A stretch of DNA of 17,662 nt, taken from JBOHER01 sp050701115 (GTDB taxonomy: Bacteria; Actinomycetota; Actinomycetes; Mycobacteriales; Pseudonocardiaceae). The DNA is taken from positions 1 through 17,662 of the forward strand of contig JBOHER010000085.1 of assembly GCA_050701115.1 (NCBI GenBank), given 5' to 3'. Shown one piece after another: positions 1 through 6,617 of the stretch. The translations under genes were made by a program, and so were the position numbers. The notes under the pieces are model-generated. The model was given only the letters and a program-made list of their open reading frames with translations, had not been told where the DNA came from and ran no database searches. How positions within the stretch are numbered: the stretch's first letter is position 1; the number at the start of each line of letters is the position of its first letter.

Positions 1-29
1 CGCATAAGCGTGCGGCCCCGCCTCTCGCT

Positions 30-218
30 CTACGTCCAGAAAACGGCGAGCCCGACGTTGCACACGACCAGCCCGCCCAGTGTGCGAGCGAACCACGTCG
101 GCGCGGGCTTCCTGAGGAACGCGATCGCAATGCCGCCGATGACCAGCAATACCAACAGCTTGATGCCCAGCTTCATGTGGTCGTAGTCCACGTCTGGCAA
201 CGCCGGTTCGATCCCCAT
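30..218 (-). CDS. Small unrecognised membrane protein (62 aa), possibly N-terminally truncated
   Basis: I do not recognise a named family. From the ATG at 218 the protein has a short polar N-terminus, a hydrophobic segment at about residues 17-36 (after the motif DYDHMKLGIK), a polar loop with RKPAPTW, and a second hydrophobic stretch at about 44-60 ending in AVFWT and a TAG stop. It is therefore probably a two-pass membrane protein. The ATG overlaps the TGA of the upstream SCO4848-like gene as TGATG, which points to translational coupling within one transcript. Read in the same frame, the codons just before the ATG give the hydrophobic TGLAL, so the gene may be the tail of a longer protein joined to its neighbour by a deletion. 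That idea is inference. The function is unknown; the reading frame is supported by its membrane pattern and gene packing only. Confidence 0.55.
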   Translation of the reverse strand: MGIEPALPDVDYDHMKLGIKLLVLLVIGGIAIAFLRKPAPTWFARTLGGLVVCNVGLAVFWT

Positions 219-451
219 CAACGCGAGCCCGGTGCACGCAGGCCACGCCAGCCGATGACGCCGCTGATCGTACCGAGAATGATCGACACCATCGTCAGGA
301 CGGCGTGCACGTAGAAGAACGACGTCAGCGAGCCGTCCGCGGCGTGCGAGTTGGCGCTGGCCCAGAGATTGCGGGCGAAGGTCACCCAGATGACCCAGGA
401 CCACACGCCGAAGCCGAGCAGGAAGAGTGAGACCGGGCGAGACATCCTCAT
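218..451 (-). CDS. SCO4848 family small membrane protein
   Basis: This 77-aa protein starts MRMSRPVSLFLLGFGVWSW and has two hydrophobic segments, at about residues 6-25 and 44-69, separated by a loop with AADGSLTSFFYVH. The N-terminal pattern (xSRPVSxFLLxFGVWSWxIW) and the length match what I remember of the SCO4848 family of actinobacterial membrane proteins, whose function is unknown. As I recall, in Streptomyces the family sits beside a D-alanyl-D-alanine carboxypeptidase and a YihY-type protein; the same neighbours are present here, which strengthens the assignment. The gene diverges from the carboxypeptidase. A TAGCCT hexamer lies exactly 6 bp before the ATG at 451 and there is no Shine-Dalgarno sequence, so the mRNA is probably leaderless. 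A second in-frame ATG two codons on (445) is an alternative start. A role in the cell envelope is a guess from context. Confidence 0.8.
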   Translation of the reverse strand: MRMSRPVSLFLLGFGVWSWVIWVTFARNLWASANSHAADGSLTSFFYVHAVLTMVSIILGTISGVIGWRGLRAPGSR

Positions 452-501
452 TGGCTCAGGCTAACCAGTGTCCAGCCGGCACAGCCAGCTAGCCTGTTGT
501 G
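452..501. promoter_or_regulatory. Divergent promoter pair with mirrored TAGCCT -10 elements
   Basis: The gap between the SCO4848-like gene (minus) and the carboxypeptidase gene (plus) is about 50 bp. On the plus strand TAGCCT occupies 490-495 and a GTG lies at 502 after a 6-bp spacer. On the minus strand the same hexamer reads from 463 to 458 and is followed after 6 bp by the ATG at 451. Both match the actinobacterial SigA -10 consensus (TANNNT) at the distance expected when the start codon is the first transcribed triplet. No clear TTGACA-like -35 is visible for either direction and neither start has a Shine-Dalgarno sequence. Leaderless transcription is the natural reading but was not measured. 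Confidence 0.5.
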
Positions 502-1713
502 GTGCCGCGCTGGTCCCCCCGAACGTCGCTGTTCGTCCTCGTCACCGTGTTGTGTGCCCTCGCCGCGCCTCCGCTGGCGGTCGCGGCGCCCAGCACGCCG
601 ACCGAGCCCAAACCATGCACCAACCGGCACGCGCCACCGCCACCGGTGGACACCTCCGAGGTGCCTGCGCCCGGCCGGCCGACGCCGACTCCGCTGCCGA
701 TTCCAGCAACGCCGATCGGCGGTAACCGCATGGGCGAATGCAGGCTTGTGCTTCCGAGCGGTGCTCCGCGCCTGCCCAAGAACCTCACCGCGGCATCCTG
801 GGTGGTATCCGATGTGGACACCGGAACGGTGCTGGCCGGGAAGGACCCGCACGGCAGGCAGCGCCCCGCATCGTTGATCAAGGTTTTGCTCGCCCTTGTA
901 GTGATCGACGAGCTACGGCCCGAGAAGGTCATCACGGCGACCAGGCAGGACGCCGGCCAGGAGTGCACCTGCATCGGCATCGTGCGAGGGCAGCGGTATT
1001 CGGTGGAGGATCTGCTCACCGGCCTGCTCATCCGCTCCGGCAACGATGCGGCGCATGCGCTGGGCACCGCACTGGGCGGCACCGATGTGGCGCTGCACAA
1101 GATGAACAACCTTGCCGCGAAGATCGGCGCACACGACACCCGCGCGGCGACCACGTCCGGTTTGGACGGTCCGGGCATGTCCTCCTCCGCCTATGACCTG
1201 AGCCTGATTCTGAGCCATGCTCTGCGGCAACCCCGATTCACCCACGCCATCGCGACCAAGCAGATGCAGTTCAGGACCGAGAAGGGCAAGCCACCGATCA
1301 CCCTGTACAACGACAACCGGCTGCTCGGCGAGTACCCGGGATTCCTTGGTGGCAAGACCGGGTTCACCGATGACTCGCGGCACACCTACGCAGGCGCCGC
1401 GCAGCGGGATGGACGCACACTCGCCGTGGTGCTCCTGCGAGCCGAGCAACGTCCGATTCGGGTGTCCGAGCAGGCGGCAAAGCTGCTCGACTACGGCTTC
1501 CGCCTGACGAACCTGGGGTCGGCGCCGGTCGGGGAACTGGCCGAGCCCGCCGAACCCGAGGTGATCGTCGACGCTGCCGCGGACGCCGACGATGACGCTG
1601 CGGGTTCGGACGGATCCGGCGGATCGTTGCCCGCGTTGGCGCTGGTGATCGCCGGAGTGGCGCTACTGTGCATCATCGCGCTGCGCCGCACCGGCAAGCG
1701 CACGCCCGCCTAG
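502..1713 (+). CDS. D-alanyl-D-alanine carboxypeptidase (PBP5/6-type, peptidase S11)
   Basis: The enzyme trims the terminal D-alanine from peptidoglycan pentapeptide stems on the outer face of the membrane. Numbered from the GTG at 502, the protein (403 aa) has a signal peptide at about residues 1-30 (basic start, hydrophobic LFVLVTVLCALAA, then AVAAPS), a Pro/Thr-rich linker to about 75, and the penicillin-binding catalytic domain. All three active-site motifs are present: SxxK as SLIK (124-127, nucleophile Ser124), SxN as SGN (179-181) and KTG in GGKTGFTDD (285-287). A C-terminal hydrophobic helix (about 375-393) followed by RRTGKR should anchor it to the membrane. A tandem GTG at 499 is also possible, but 502 lies 6 bp from the -10 element. 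Its stop codon overlaps that of the convergent YihY gene in a shared CTAG. The SCO4848/carboxypeptidase/YihY cluster is a known actinobacterial neighbourhood. Confidence 0.93.
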   Translation: MPRWSPRTSLFVLVTVLCALAAPPLAVAAPSTPTEPKPCTNRHAPPPPVDTSEVPAPGRPTPTPLPIPATPIGGNRMGECRLVLPSGAPRLPKNLTAASWVVSDVDTGTVLAGKDPHGRQRPASLIKVLLALVVIDELRPEKVITATRQDAGQECTCIGIVRGQRYSVEDLLTGLLIRSGNDAAHALGTALGGTDVALHKMNNLAAKIGAHDTRAATTSGLDGPGMSSSAYDLSLILSHALRQPRFTHAIATKQMQFRTEKGKPPITLYNDNRLLGEYPGFLGGKTGFTDDSRHTYAGAAQRDGRTLAVVLLRAEQRPIRVSEQAAKLLDYGFRLTNLGSAPVGELAEPAEPEVIVDAAADADDDAAGSDGSGGSLPALALVIAGVALLCIIALRRTGKRTPA

Positions 1714-2777
1714 CGAGGTCGCCTGCGCAGCGAAGCGATACCGAGACCAACCAGGCCACCGATTCCGATCAGACCGGCCACGTCACCCACGCTCGGGCCC
1801 TTGCGAAGCTGAACGACCGGCCGGATCACGACAGGCGCGGGGGGCCGAATCCGCTCGGCGACCATGTTCTCCGTGGCGGTCGCGGTCCATGCGGTGACGA
1901 TCAGCAGGAAGCGCGAGACGAGGTTGGCGAAGATCAGCAGACCGATGATCGGACCGAACAGCGCTCCGCTGGGCGAGTCGGCGACGATGGTGAGGTAGAC
2001 GGTCGCAACCTGCTTGAGCACCTCGAAACCGATCGCGGCGATCAGCGCACCTTTGACGGCGCTGCGCAGGGTGACGTGTTGTCTCGGCAGCCGGGCGATC
2101 ACCCAGAGGAAGACCAGCCAGTTGGCGGCCAAGGAGAGGACCGCGGCGAGCGCGGCGAGCAACGCTCTCGCCCAGGCTTGGTCCTCCAGGCCAACCAGTT
2201 CGAGCAGAAGGCTTCCCGCGCCCGCACCGATGGCGGTCAAGGAGAACGACACCACCAGCGCCAGTCCGAGACCGACCAGGGCAAGCAGGTCCTTGATCAA
2301 GCCGGAGACCATGGGCTGCGCTTGCTTCTCCTGACCCCATTGCGCGGTTAGCGCGTCCCGCAGGTTGGTCATCCAGCCGACCCCGGAGTAGAGGCCCAGC
2401 AGCAGACCGAACACACCGACTCCACCACCGGATTCCAGCGCCGCCTGGACGATCGTGTTGAGGAAGTCGCCCAACCCTTCCGGCGCCGACTCGGTGATGC
2501 CGTCCTTCAGCCTGTTGAGTGCGGCCTCGTTGCCTGCCAGAACGAACCCGGCGACCGAGAACCCCACCATCAGCAGCGGGAACAGCGACAGCACGCTGAA
2601 ATAGGTGATGGCGGCCGCGTAGTGGTTGCCGTAACGCTCCTCGAACGTGGCGTAGGCACGGAGAACATGATCGAACCACGGGTATTTTCGGCGCAGGCGA
2701 GGGATCAGCTTCCCAGATGTATCAGAAACCGTGCTCTCGGCCGTTCGCCCCGCGCGCTGGGCCTGATCATTTCGCAC
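1710..2777 (-). CDS. YihY/virulence factor BrkB family membrane protein
   Basis: This is a polytopic membrane protein of about 355 aa. A basic N-terminus holds the family-typical stretch PWFDHVLRAYATFEERYGNHYAAAITYFSVLSLFPL (here about residues 34-68, given only as an outline of its key residues). Six hydrophobic segments follow at about 56-82, 116-134, 159-188, 205-230, 244-266 and 274-302, then a proline-rich linker and one more hydrophobic stretch (about 333-349) before RRRPR. This matches the YihY/BrkB family, once called ribonuclease BN and now regarded as transporters or envelope proteins of unsettled function. I place the start at the GTG at 2777: a TACCGT -10-like hexamer lies 6 bp upstream (2784-2789) and there is no Shine-Dalgarno sequence, again suggesting a leaderless mRNA. 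A TTG at 2783 is the alternative. The 3' end overlaps the carboxypeptidase gene tail to tail by 4 bp, leaving no room for a terminator between them. Confidence 0.9.
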   Translation of the reverse strand: MRNDQAQRAGRTAESTVSDTSGKLIPRLRRKYPWFDHVLRAYATFEERYGNHYAAAITYFSVLSLFPLLMVGFSVAGFVLAGNEAALNRLKDGITESAPEGLGDFLNTIVQAALESGGGVGVFGLLLGLYSGVGWMTNLRDALTAQWGQEKQAQPMVSGLIKDLLALVGLGLALVVSFSLTAIGAGAGSLLLELVGLEDQAWARALLAALAAVLSLAANWLVFLWVIARLPRQHVTLRSAVKGALIAAIGFEVLKQVATVYLTIVADSPSGALFGPIIGLLIFANLVSRFLLIVTAWTATATENMVAERIRPPAPVVIRPVVQLRKGPSVGDVAGLIGIGGLVGLGIASLRRRPR

Positions 2778-2783
2778 CGGCAA

Positions 2784-2789
2784 ACGGTA
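2784..2789 (-). promoter_or_regulatory. Putative -10 element of the YihY gene
   Basis: On the minus strand this hexamer reads TACCGT, fits TANNNT, and ends 6 bp before the GTG at 2777. No convincing -35 is seen. The call rests on the same hexamer-to-start spacing found at the 452-501 promoter pair. Confidence 0.35.
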
Positions 2790-3125
2790 ACCCGCCGCTC
2801 GGCTGTCCGCATGGGACGGTCGGGGTCAGGGCGCGATGCCGATAGCTGAACGAACCGAACGCAGTACCCCTCGCGCCCGCTCGCGCGCCTTCTCGGCTCC
2901 CTGCGGGAGATACGTATGGAGCTCGCTGCCCAGCTCAATCAACGCCGACCGTCGAGCCCGGGAAGCGTTTGCCCAGTTCCGGCTTCGGCGAACAATGGCT
3001 TCCGGAACGGTGAGCTTGTACGAGCTGCCGTACAGCGCCGATCCGTTAGCGAGCTCGTACACAAGGGCGCGGACACTCGTGCACAGAGCGCGGACACGCG
3101 GGCACAGAGCGCGGACACGCGGGCC
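2790..3125. other. Gene-poor interval between the YihY gene and fbiC
   Basis: This stretch of about 335 bp holds no convincing gene. A minus-strand frame at 2826-3062 (GTG start, 78 codons, Arg-rich, amphipathic in its second half) stays open. However, it has no ribosome binding site, its third-position GC (roughly 70 percent by hand count) is lower than in the flanking genes, and I recognise no family. Near fbiC the interval contains an inverted repeat (3017-3061) and the start of a 21-bp tandem repeat (3067-3129). It presumably serves as the 3' end of the fbiC transcript and as upstream DNA for the YihY gene. Confidence 0.5.
3017..3061 (-). terminator. Inverted repeat downstream of fbiC, possible terminator hairpin
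   Basis: TGTACGAGCT at 3017-3026 and AGCTCGTACA at 3052-3061 are perfect 10-bp inverted copies separated by 25 bp. On the minus strand the structure lies about 65 nt after the fbiC stop codon, a sensible place for a transcript end. There is no T-run after it, and the loop is long, so this is only a candidate. It could instead be a protein binding site. Confidence 0.3.
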
Positions 3126-3129
3126 TCAG
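3067..3129. repeat. 21-bp tandem repeat, three copies, running into the fbiC stop codon
   Basis: Three head-to-tail 21-bp units occupy 3067-3087, 3088-3108 and 3109-3129. Each begins gcgcggacac. Units 1 and 2 end gcacaga and differ at three positions (t/g at unit position 11, t/g at 14 and t/g at 15). Units 2 and 3 agree through position 16 and diverge in the last few bases. The fbiC TGA lies inside the third unit (3126-3128), so the array looks like replication slippage that duplicated the end of fbiC outward into the spacer. A change in copy number here would alter only non-coding DNA. Confidence 0.85.
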
Positions 3130-5660
3130 CCCGCCGCCTGCACCCTTCCGTACACCGTGGTGCGCTCGCGTGCGGGCCGGCCGGCGAGCGCGGCGAGCTG
3201 CTGCAACTCGCCGGTGGTGCGCGACGAGCCGTGTTCGGAGCCGGCCATCCGGGAGATGGTCTCCTCCATCAGGGTGCCGCCGATATCGTTGGCGCCGCCG
3301 CGCAGCAGCTGCGCGGTGCCCTCGTCGCCGAGCTTGACCCATGAGCACTGCACGTTGTCGATCCCGCCGTGCAGTGCGAGCCGGGCGAAGGCGTGCACCG
3401 CCCGGTTGTCCCGCATGGTCGGACCTGGCCGCGCGACGCCCGCAAGGTAGATCGGCGCGTTGTGGTGCACGAACGGCAGCCCGACGAACTCAGTAAAACC
3501 ACCGGTAGCCGCCGCGATCTCTGCCAGCACCCGCAGGTGACCGAGCCAATGCCCGGGGTGGTCGACGTGCCCGTACATCATCGTGCTGCTGGACGGGATG
3601 CCGAGCCGATGCGCGGTCGAGACGACCTCGATCCAGGTCGCGGCGGGCAGCTTCCCCTTGGTCAGCACCCAGCGCACCTCGTCGTCCAGGATCTCCGCGG
3701 CCGTGCCCGGAATGGAGCCGAGCCCGGCATCGCGTAACTCGGTCAGCCACTCGGCGATGCTCACCCCGGCCTTCGACGCCGCGGCCACGATCTCCATCGG
3801 CGAGAACGCATGCACATGCATGTCCGGCACCCTGGCCTTGATCGCCCGCACGATGTCGGCGTAGTAGGTCACCGGCAGCTTCGGGTCTATCCCGCCCTGC
3901 ATGCACACCTCGGTGGCGCCGGCTTCGGCCGCCTCGACCGCGCGCCGCGCCACCTCATCGACGGACAACCGGTAGGCGTCGGCGTCCCGCTCGCGCTGCG
4001 CGAACGCGCAGAACCGGCAGCCGACGTAGCACACATTCGAGAAGTTGATGTTGCGGTTGGCCACATAGGTGATGTCGTCGCCGACCACCTCGGCCCGCAA
4101 TTCATCGGCCAGTGTGGCCAGCAGCTCCAGCGCCTCGCCGTCACAGGTCAGCAGCGCCAGCGCGGCGTCGGAGTTGCCCTCCTCGAGCAGCGCCGACGGC
4201 GCGTCCGCGGCGAGCGCGAGCCCCGCCCGCACGTCAGTGTCCAGCCTCCGCGGCACGCCGCGCTGGGGTACCTGAGTGCGCAGCACGTCCCAGTCGCCGT
4301 ACACGCTGTCGAAGTCCCCCCGACGGTCTGAGCTGCGGCCTTCGGTGTCGATGGCGGCGTGCAGATCCGCGCGGCCCGAGGTGTCCAGCCCACCGTCCGG
4401 TTCCTGCCACCGGCGTCCCTCCACTACCGCCGACTCGTCTGCCAGCCCGTCCTCCGCGGACAGCGCGGACACGTGCTCGTGCAACCGGATGTCGATCCAC
4501 TTCTCGGCCGCGCGGACATACTTCGGGTACACGGTCAGCCGTTCCCGCAGCGCGAAACCCGCCGCACGTGTCCGCTCCGCGAGCGCGTCGATCTGCGGCC
4601 ACGGCCGCTCGGGGTTGACGTGGTCAGGGGTCACCGGCGACACCCCGCCCCAGTCGTCGATGCCCGCGCGTAGCACAAGGGCGTGCTCGTCGCCGACCAG
4701 GTTCGGCGGCGCCTGCACGCTCACCCCCGGCGGCATCAGCAACCGGGCGACGGCGACGGTGGCCGCCAGATCCAGCAGGTCGGCGTCTGGCGTAGCGCGC
4801 ATCGCGGTGTCCGGCTTGGCGCGGAAGTTCTGCACGATGACCTCTTGCACGTTGCGGTACTGGCGCGCCCGCTGCCGGATCGCCAGCAAGGAATCCGCCC
4901 GCTCGGTCAACGTCTCCCCGATACCCAGCAGGATCCCCGTGGTGAACGGCACCCCCACCCGGCCCGCATCGTCCAGCACCCGCAACCGGACGGCCGGTTC
5001 CTTGTCCGGGCTGCCGTAGTGCGGACCGCCCCGCTCCGACCACAGCCGCTCGGCGGTGGTTTCCAGCATCATCCCCATGCTGGGCGCGACGGGCTTGAGC
5101 CGCTGCAGTTCCTCCCAGCTCAGCACGCCCGGGTTGAGGTGCGGCAGCAGGCCGGTCTCCTCCAGCACTGCGATCGCACACGCCCGCACGTAGTCCAAGG
5201 TGGATGCGTACCCGCGCGCCTCAAGCCACTCTCGCGCCTGGGGCCACCGTTCCTCGGGTCGGTCCCCCAGGGTGAACAGCGCCTCCTTGCATCCCGTGGG
5301 GGCACCGGTACGCGCGATCTCCAGCACCTCGTCGCGTTCCAGGTACAGCGAGTGCAACTTGCCCGGCACGCTGACGAACGTGCAGTAGTGGCAGCGGTCC
5401 CGGCACAGCCGGGTCAGCGGGATGAACACCTTGCGGCTGTAGGTGACGATCCCGGTACGGCCCTGATCGGCGAGATGAGCGTCGCGGACCCGCGCGGCGG
5501 CAGCGAGCAACTGATCGAACTGCTCACCGCGAGCGTGCAACAGGGCCGCCGCCTCGGTCACGTCGAGTGCGACCCCGTCATCGGCACGCCGGAGCGCGCG
5601 CCGGATCGCCGTGACCGACGGGGCAGGCTCGGGTGGAGTGATCAACACGCTTTCGGCCAT
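3126..5660 (-). CDS. fbiC: FO synthase, fused CofG/CofH (7,8-didemethyl-8-hydroxy-5-deazariboflavin synthase)
   Basis: This enzyme makes FO, the deazaflavin chromophore of coenzyme F420, from 5-amino-6-ribitylamino-uracil and tyrosine by radical-SAM chemistry in the cytoplasm. The 844-aa length fits actinobacterial FbiC. Two radical-SAM halves are visible. The CofG half has CRDRCHYC with Cys86, Cys90 and Cys93, and the CofH half has CYVGCRFC with Cys544, Cys548 and Cys551; each CxxxCxxC triad should hold a [4Fe-4S] cluster. Other family stretches include GILLGIGET (about 242-250), NFRAKPDTAM (about 278-287) and VCMQGGIDPKLP in the CofH half. Residues of about 400-500 form a linker. The start is the ATG at 5660, with the -10-like hexamer TAGTGT 7 bp before it and no Shine-Dalgarno sequence. 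A same-strand membrane-protein gene lies 54 bp upstream, so read-through from it is possible. No other F420 genes are in the window. Confidence 0.97.
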   Translation of the reverse strand: MAESVLITPPEPAPSVTAIRRALRRADDGVALDVTEAAALLHARGEQFDQLLAAAARVRDAHLADQGRTGIVTYSRKVFIPLTRLCRDRCHYCTFVSVPGKLHSLYLERDEVLEIARTGAPTGCKEALFTLGDRPEERWPQAREWLEARGYASTLDYVRACAIAVLEETGLLPHLNPGVLSWEELQRLKPVAPSMGMMLETTAERLWSERGGPHYGSPDKEPAVRLRVLDDAGRVGVPFTTGILLGIGETLTERADSLLAIRQRARQYRNVQEVIVQNFRAKPDTAMRATPDADLLDLAATVAVARLLMPPGVSVQAPPNLVGDEHALVLRAGIDDWGGVSPVTPDHVNPERPWPQIDALAERTRAAGFALRERLTVYPKYVRAAEKWIDIRLHEHVSALSAEDGLADESAVVEGRRWQEPDGGLDTSGRADLHAAIDTEGRSSDRRGDFDSVYGDWDVLRTQVPQRGVPRRLDTDVRAGLALAADAPSALLEEGNSDAALALLTCDGEALELLATLADELRAEVVGDDITYVANRNINFSNVCYVGCRFCAFAQRERDADAYRLSVDEVARRAVEAAEAGATEVCMQGGIDPKLPVTYYADIVRAIKARVPDMHVHAFSPMEIVAAASKAGVSIAEWLTELRDAGLGSIPGTAAEILDDEVRWVLTKGKLPAATWIEVVSTAHRLGIPSSSTMMYGHVDHPGHWLGHLRVLAEIAAATGGFTEFVGLPFVHHNAPIYLAGVARPGPTMRDNRAVHAFARLALHGGIDNVQCSWVKLGDEGTAQLLRGGANDIGGTLMEETISRMAGSEHGSSRTTGELQQLAALAGRPARERTTVYGRVQAAG

Positions 5661-5667
5661 ACGGGCG

Positions 5668-5673
5668 ACACTA
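5668..5673 (-). promoter_or_regulatory. Putative -10 element of fbiC
   Basis: The minus strand reads TAGTGT here, matching TANNNT, 7 bp before the ATG at 5660. The weak GGCGAC 17 bp further upstream is a poor -35. The site suggests that fbiC can be transcribed on its own with little or no leader. Confidence 0.35.
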
Positions 5674-5714
5674 CGGCCGGGTCCTGCCGAGTCGCCAGCG
5701 ACGTGACGGCGGTC

Positions 5715-6143
5715 TCACGCGGCGTGCGAGCGTCCGACGGGTGTGAGCTTCCGGGTGGGCTGCTCGACCAGCGGCACCCGGGACGGGCTGGGGACGGACG
5801 AGCCGTAGTCCTCGGGGTGGGCATACTGCGCGGCCCGGGCCGCGGCGGCGCGGGCCACGGCGGCACGACGGTCGGCCTTCGCTCGCGTGATCGCGTCTCG
5901 GCGACGGCGGGCGTACCCGGCGACCATTCCGGCCATACCGAGCACAACGGCGCCCAAGCCGACCGGGCCGAGCAATCCGAACGGGGCTGCACTCGATTGG
6001 GTCTGGGCCAGCATGGCGGGCGCTTCGGCAACGGCCGAGCCGGCCCAGGCGAGCATGGCCCCGAAGGCCCCGGTGACCACGATTGTCGACGTCAAGACAC
6101 CGCGCGCCACGGACCTGATCAGGTCCCGCACTCGGCTACGCAA
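5715..6143 (-). CDS. Hypothetical membrane protein (142 aa)
   Basis: I do not recognise a named family. The protein has a basic N-terminus (MRSRVRDLIRSVARG), a hydrophobic segment at about residues 16-38 ending AGSAVAEAPA (a signal peptide or first membrane helix), a Gln/Ser-containing loop, and a second hydrophobic helix at about 56-77 (GLLGPVGLGAVVLGMAGMV). The latter is followed at once by RRRR and a long Ala/Arg-rich, probably helical, cytoplasmic stretch (about 79-107). The tail is Pro/Ser-rich. The TTG start at 6143 is chosen because GGGAGG lies 7 nt upstream (6156-6151 on the minus strand); a GTG at codon 5 is weaker. It precedes fbiC by 54 bp on the same strand and may share its transcript. 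No function is implied by the sequence. Confidence 0.7.
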   Translation of the reverse strand: MRSRVRDLIRSVARGVLTSTIVVTGAFGAMLAWAGSAVAEAPAMLAQTQSSAAPFGLLGPVGLGAVVLGMAGMVAGYARRRRDAITRAKADRRAAVARAAAARAAQYAHPEDYGSSVPSPSRVPLVEQPTRKLTPVGRSHAA

Positions 6144-6150
6144 CGGAAAA

Positions 6151-6156
6151 CCTCCC
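6151..6156 (-). promoter_or_regulatory. Ribosome binding site fixing a TTG start
   Basis: The minus strand reads GGGAGG, 7 nt before the TTG at 6143. This is the main reason for choosing TTG over the GTG four codons downstream. Confidence 0.6.
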
Positions 6157-6230
6157 GCGAGTGGACATCCCCCGATCGAGGGGAATCCGCCTTAGTCGAT
6201 CACGAAGAAGCTACCGAGTGTGTCAAGTAC

Positions 6231-6268
6231 TCGATAGTCGTCGCTGATATGGCGGCCGACACTATCGA
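6231..6268. repeat. 8-bp inverted repeat TCGATAGT...ACTATCGA
   Basis: TCGATAGT at 6231-6238 and ACTATCGA at 6261-6268 are perfect inverted copies, with 22 bp between them and centres 30 bp apart (about three helical turns). The left arm lies 5 bp upstream of the minus-strand TTGACA. The spacing suits a dimeric or looping DNA-binding regulator, but no regulator gene is adjacent, so the role is unknown. Confidence 0.5.
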
Positions 6269-6375
6269 ATGTCGTAGTGCATGGTGCATCCGGGGCGCCG
6301 CCACCGCACGGACATCCGCCGCGTGTCGCTGACACCACTGGGTTAGATCGAGTGACCCAGAGTCACCGCACGGTC

Positions 6376-6411
6376 GTCCCGCACCTTGGAGTTGTCCCGC
6401 ACCCAGGGGTT
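6376..6411. repeat. 18-bp tandem duplication
   Basis: GTCCCGCACCTTGGAGTT (6376-6393) is followed directly by GTCCCGCACCCAGGGGTT (6394-6411). The copies differ at three positions (11, 12 and 15). The flanks continue with CTCG/GTCTCGG-rich sequence. It lies in non-coding DNA about 270 bp before the kinase-helicase gene, and its function is unknown. Confidence 0.7.
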
Positions 6412-6580
6412 GTTCTCTCGCGTCGGCCGTCTCGCTGGTCTCGGCCGTCGGTACAGCTCTCGCTCACCGTCTCGGCACGGTGGCGCTTAGAGCGCCCGGT
6501 TGCGCGCTGTTGCGAGGTGCACCCATGCGCCACCGTAACGCCATCGACAGAACGGAGGCTATGTTGACCCTGTAAACAGA

Positions 6581-6595
6581 ATGTACAGTGTACAT
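6581..6595. promoter_or_regulatory. Perfect 15-bp palindrome, probable repressor operator
   Basis: ATGTACA (6581-6587), a central G (6588) and TGTACAT (6589-6595) form a perfect dyad. Further TGTAC half-sites follow at 6610-6614 and TGTACA at 6643-6648, with a degenerate TGTAAACA just before at 6571-6578. The dyad covers the likely -35 of the defence operon, so a dimeric repressor bound there would block transcription. GntR- and TetR-type regulators commonly bind dyads of this size; which one acts here cannot be told from the window. Confidence 0.6.
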
Positions 6596-6617
6596 ACTGC
6601 CGGTTTCCGTGTACTCT
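6589..6617 (+). promoter_or_regulatory. Putative promoter of the defence operon
   Basis: TGTACA (6589-6594, 4 of 6 matches to TTGACA) and TACTCT (6612-6617, fits TANNNT) are separated by exactly 17 bp. Transcription would start near 6624, giving a leader of about 60 nt before the GTG at 6687. A competing -35, TTGACC at 6564-6569, has no good -10 at 16-18 bp. The -35 is the right half of the 15-bp palindrome. Confidence 0.45.

Larger units (their letters stand above)
6157..6580. other. Gene-free divergent interval upstream of the defence operon
   Basis: No convincing coding sequence lies between the 142-aa membrane-protein gene (minus) and the kinase-helicase gene (plus). Frames that stay open here have no recognisable protein pattern. 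What can be seen: a short CCCC/GGGG hairpin with a GATCGA loop (6170-6183), placed in the leader of the minus-strand gene just before its ribosome binding site; a perfect TTGACA -35 on the minus strand (6226-6221) with only a poor -10 at 17-18 bp; an inverted repeat at 6231-6268; and an 18-bp tandem duplication at 6376-6411. The region 6196-6290 is visibly less GC-rich than the genes on either side. No tRNA, integrase or attachment-site duplication was found. Confidence 0.5.

Noticed and set aside
2826..3062. Minus-strand 78-codon open frame in the YihY-fbiC gap
   Set aside because: No ribosome binding site or -10 element at the GTG, weaker codon-position GC pattern than its neighbours, Arg-rich composition, no recognisable family, and its 5' end overlaps an inverted repeat.
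6277..6567. Plus-strand 96-codon frame before the defence operon
   Set aside because: Low-complexity His/Pro/Arg/Val composition that tracks the 18-bp duplication, no ribosome binding site, no family pattern.
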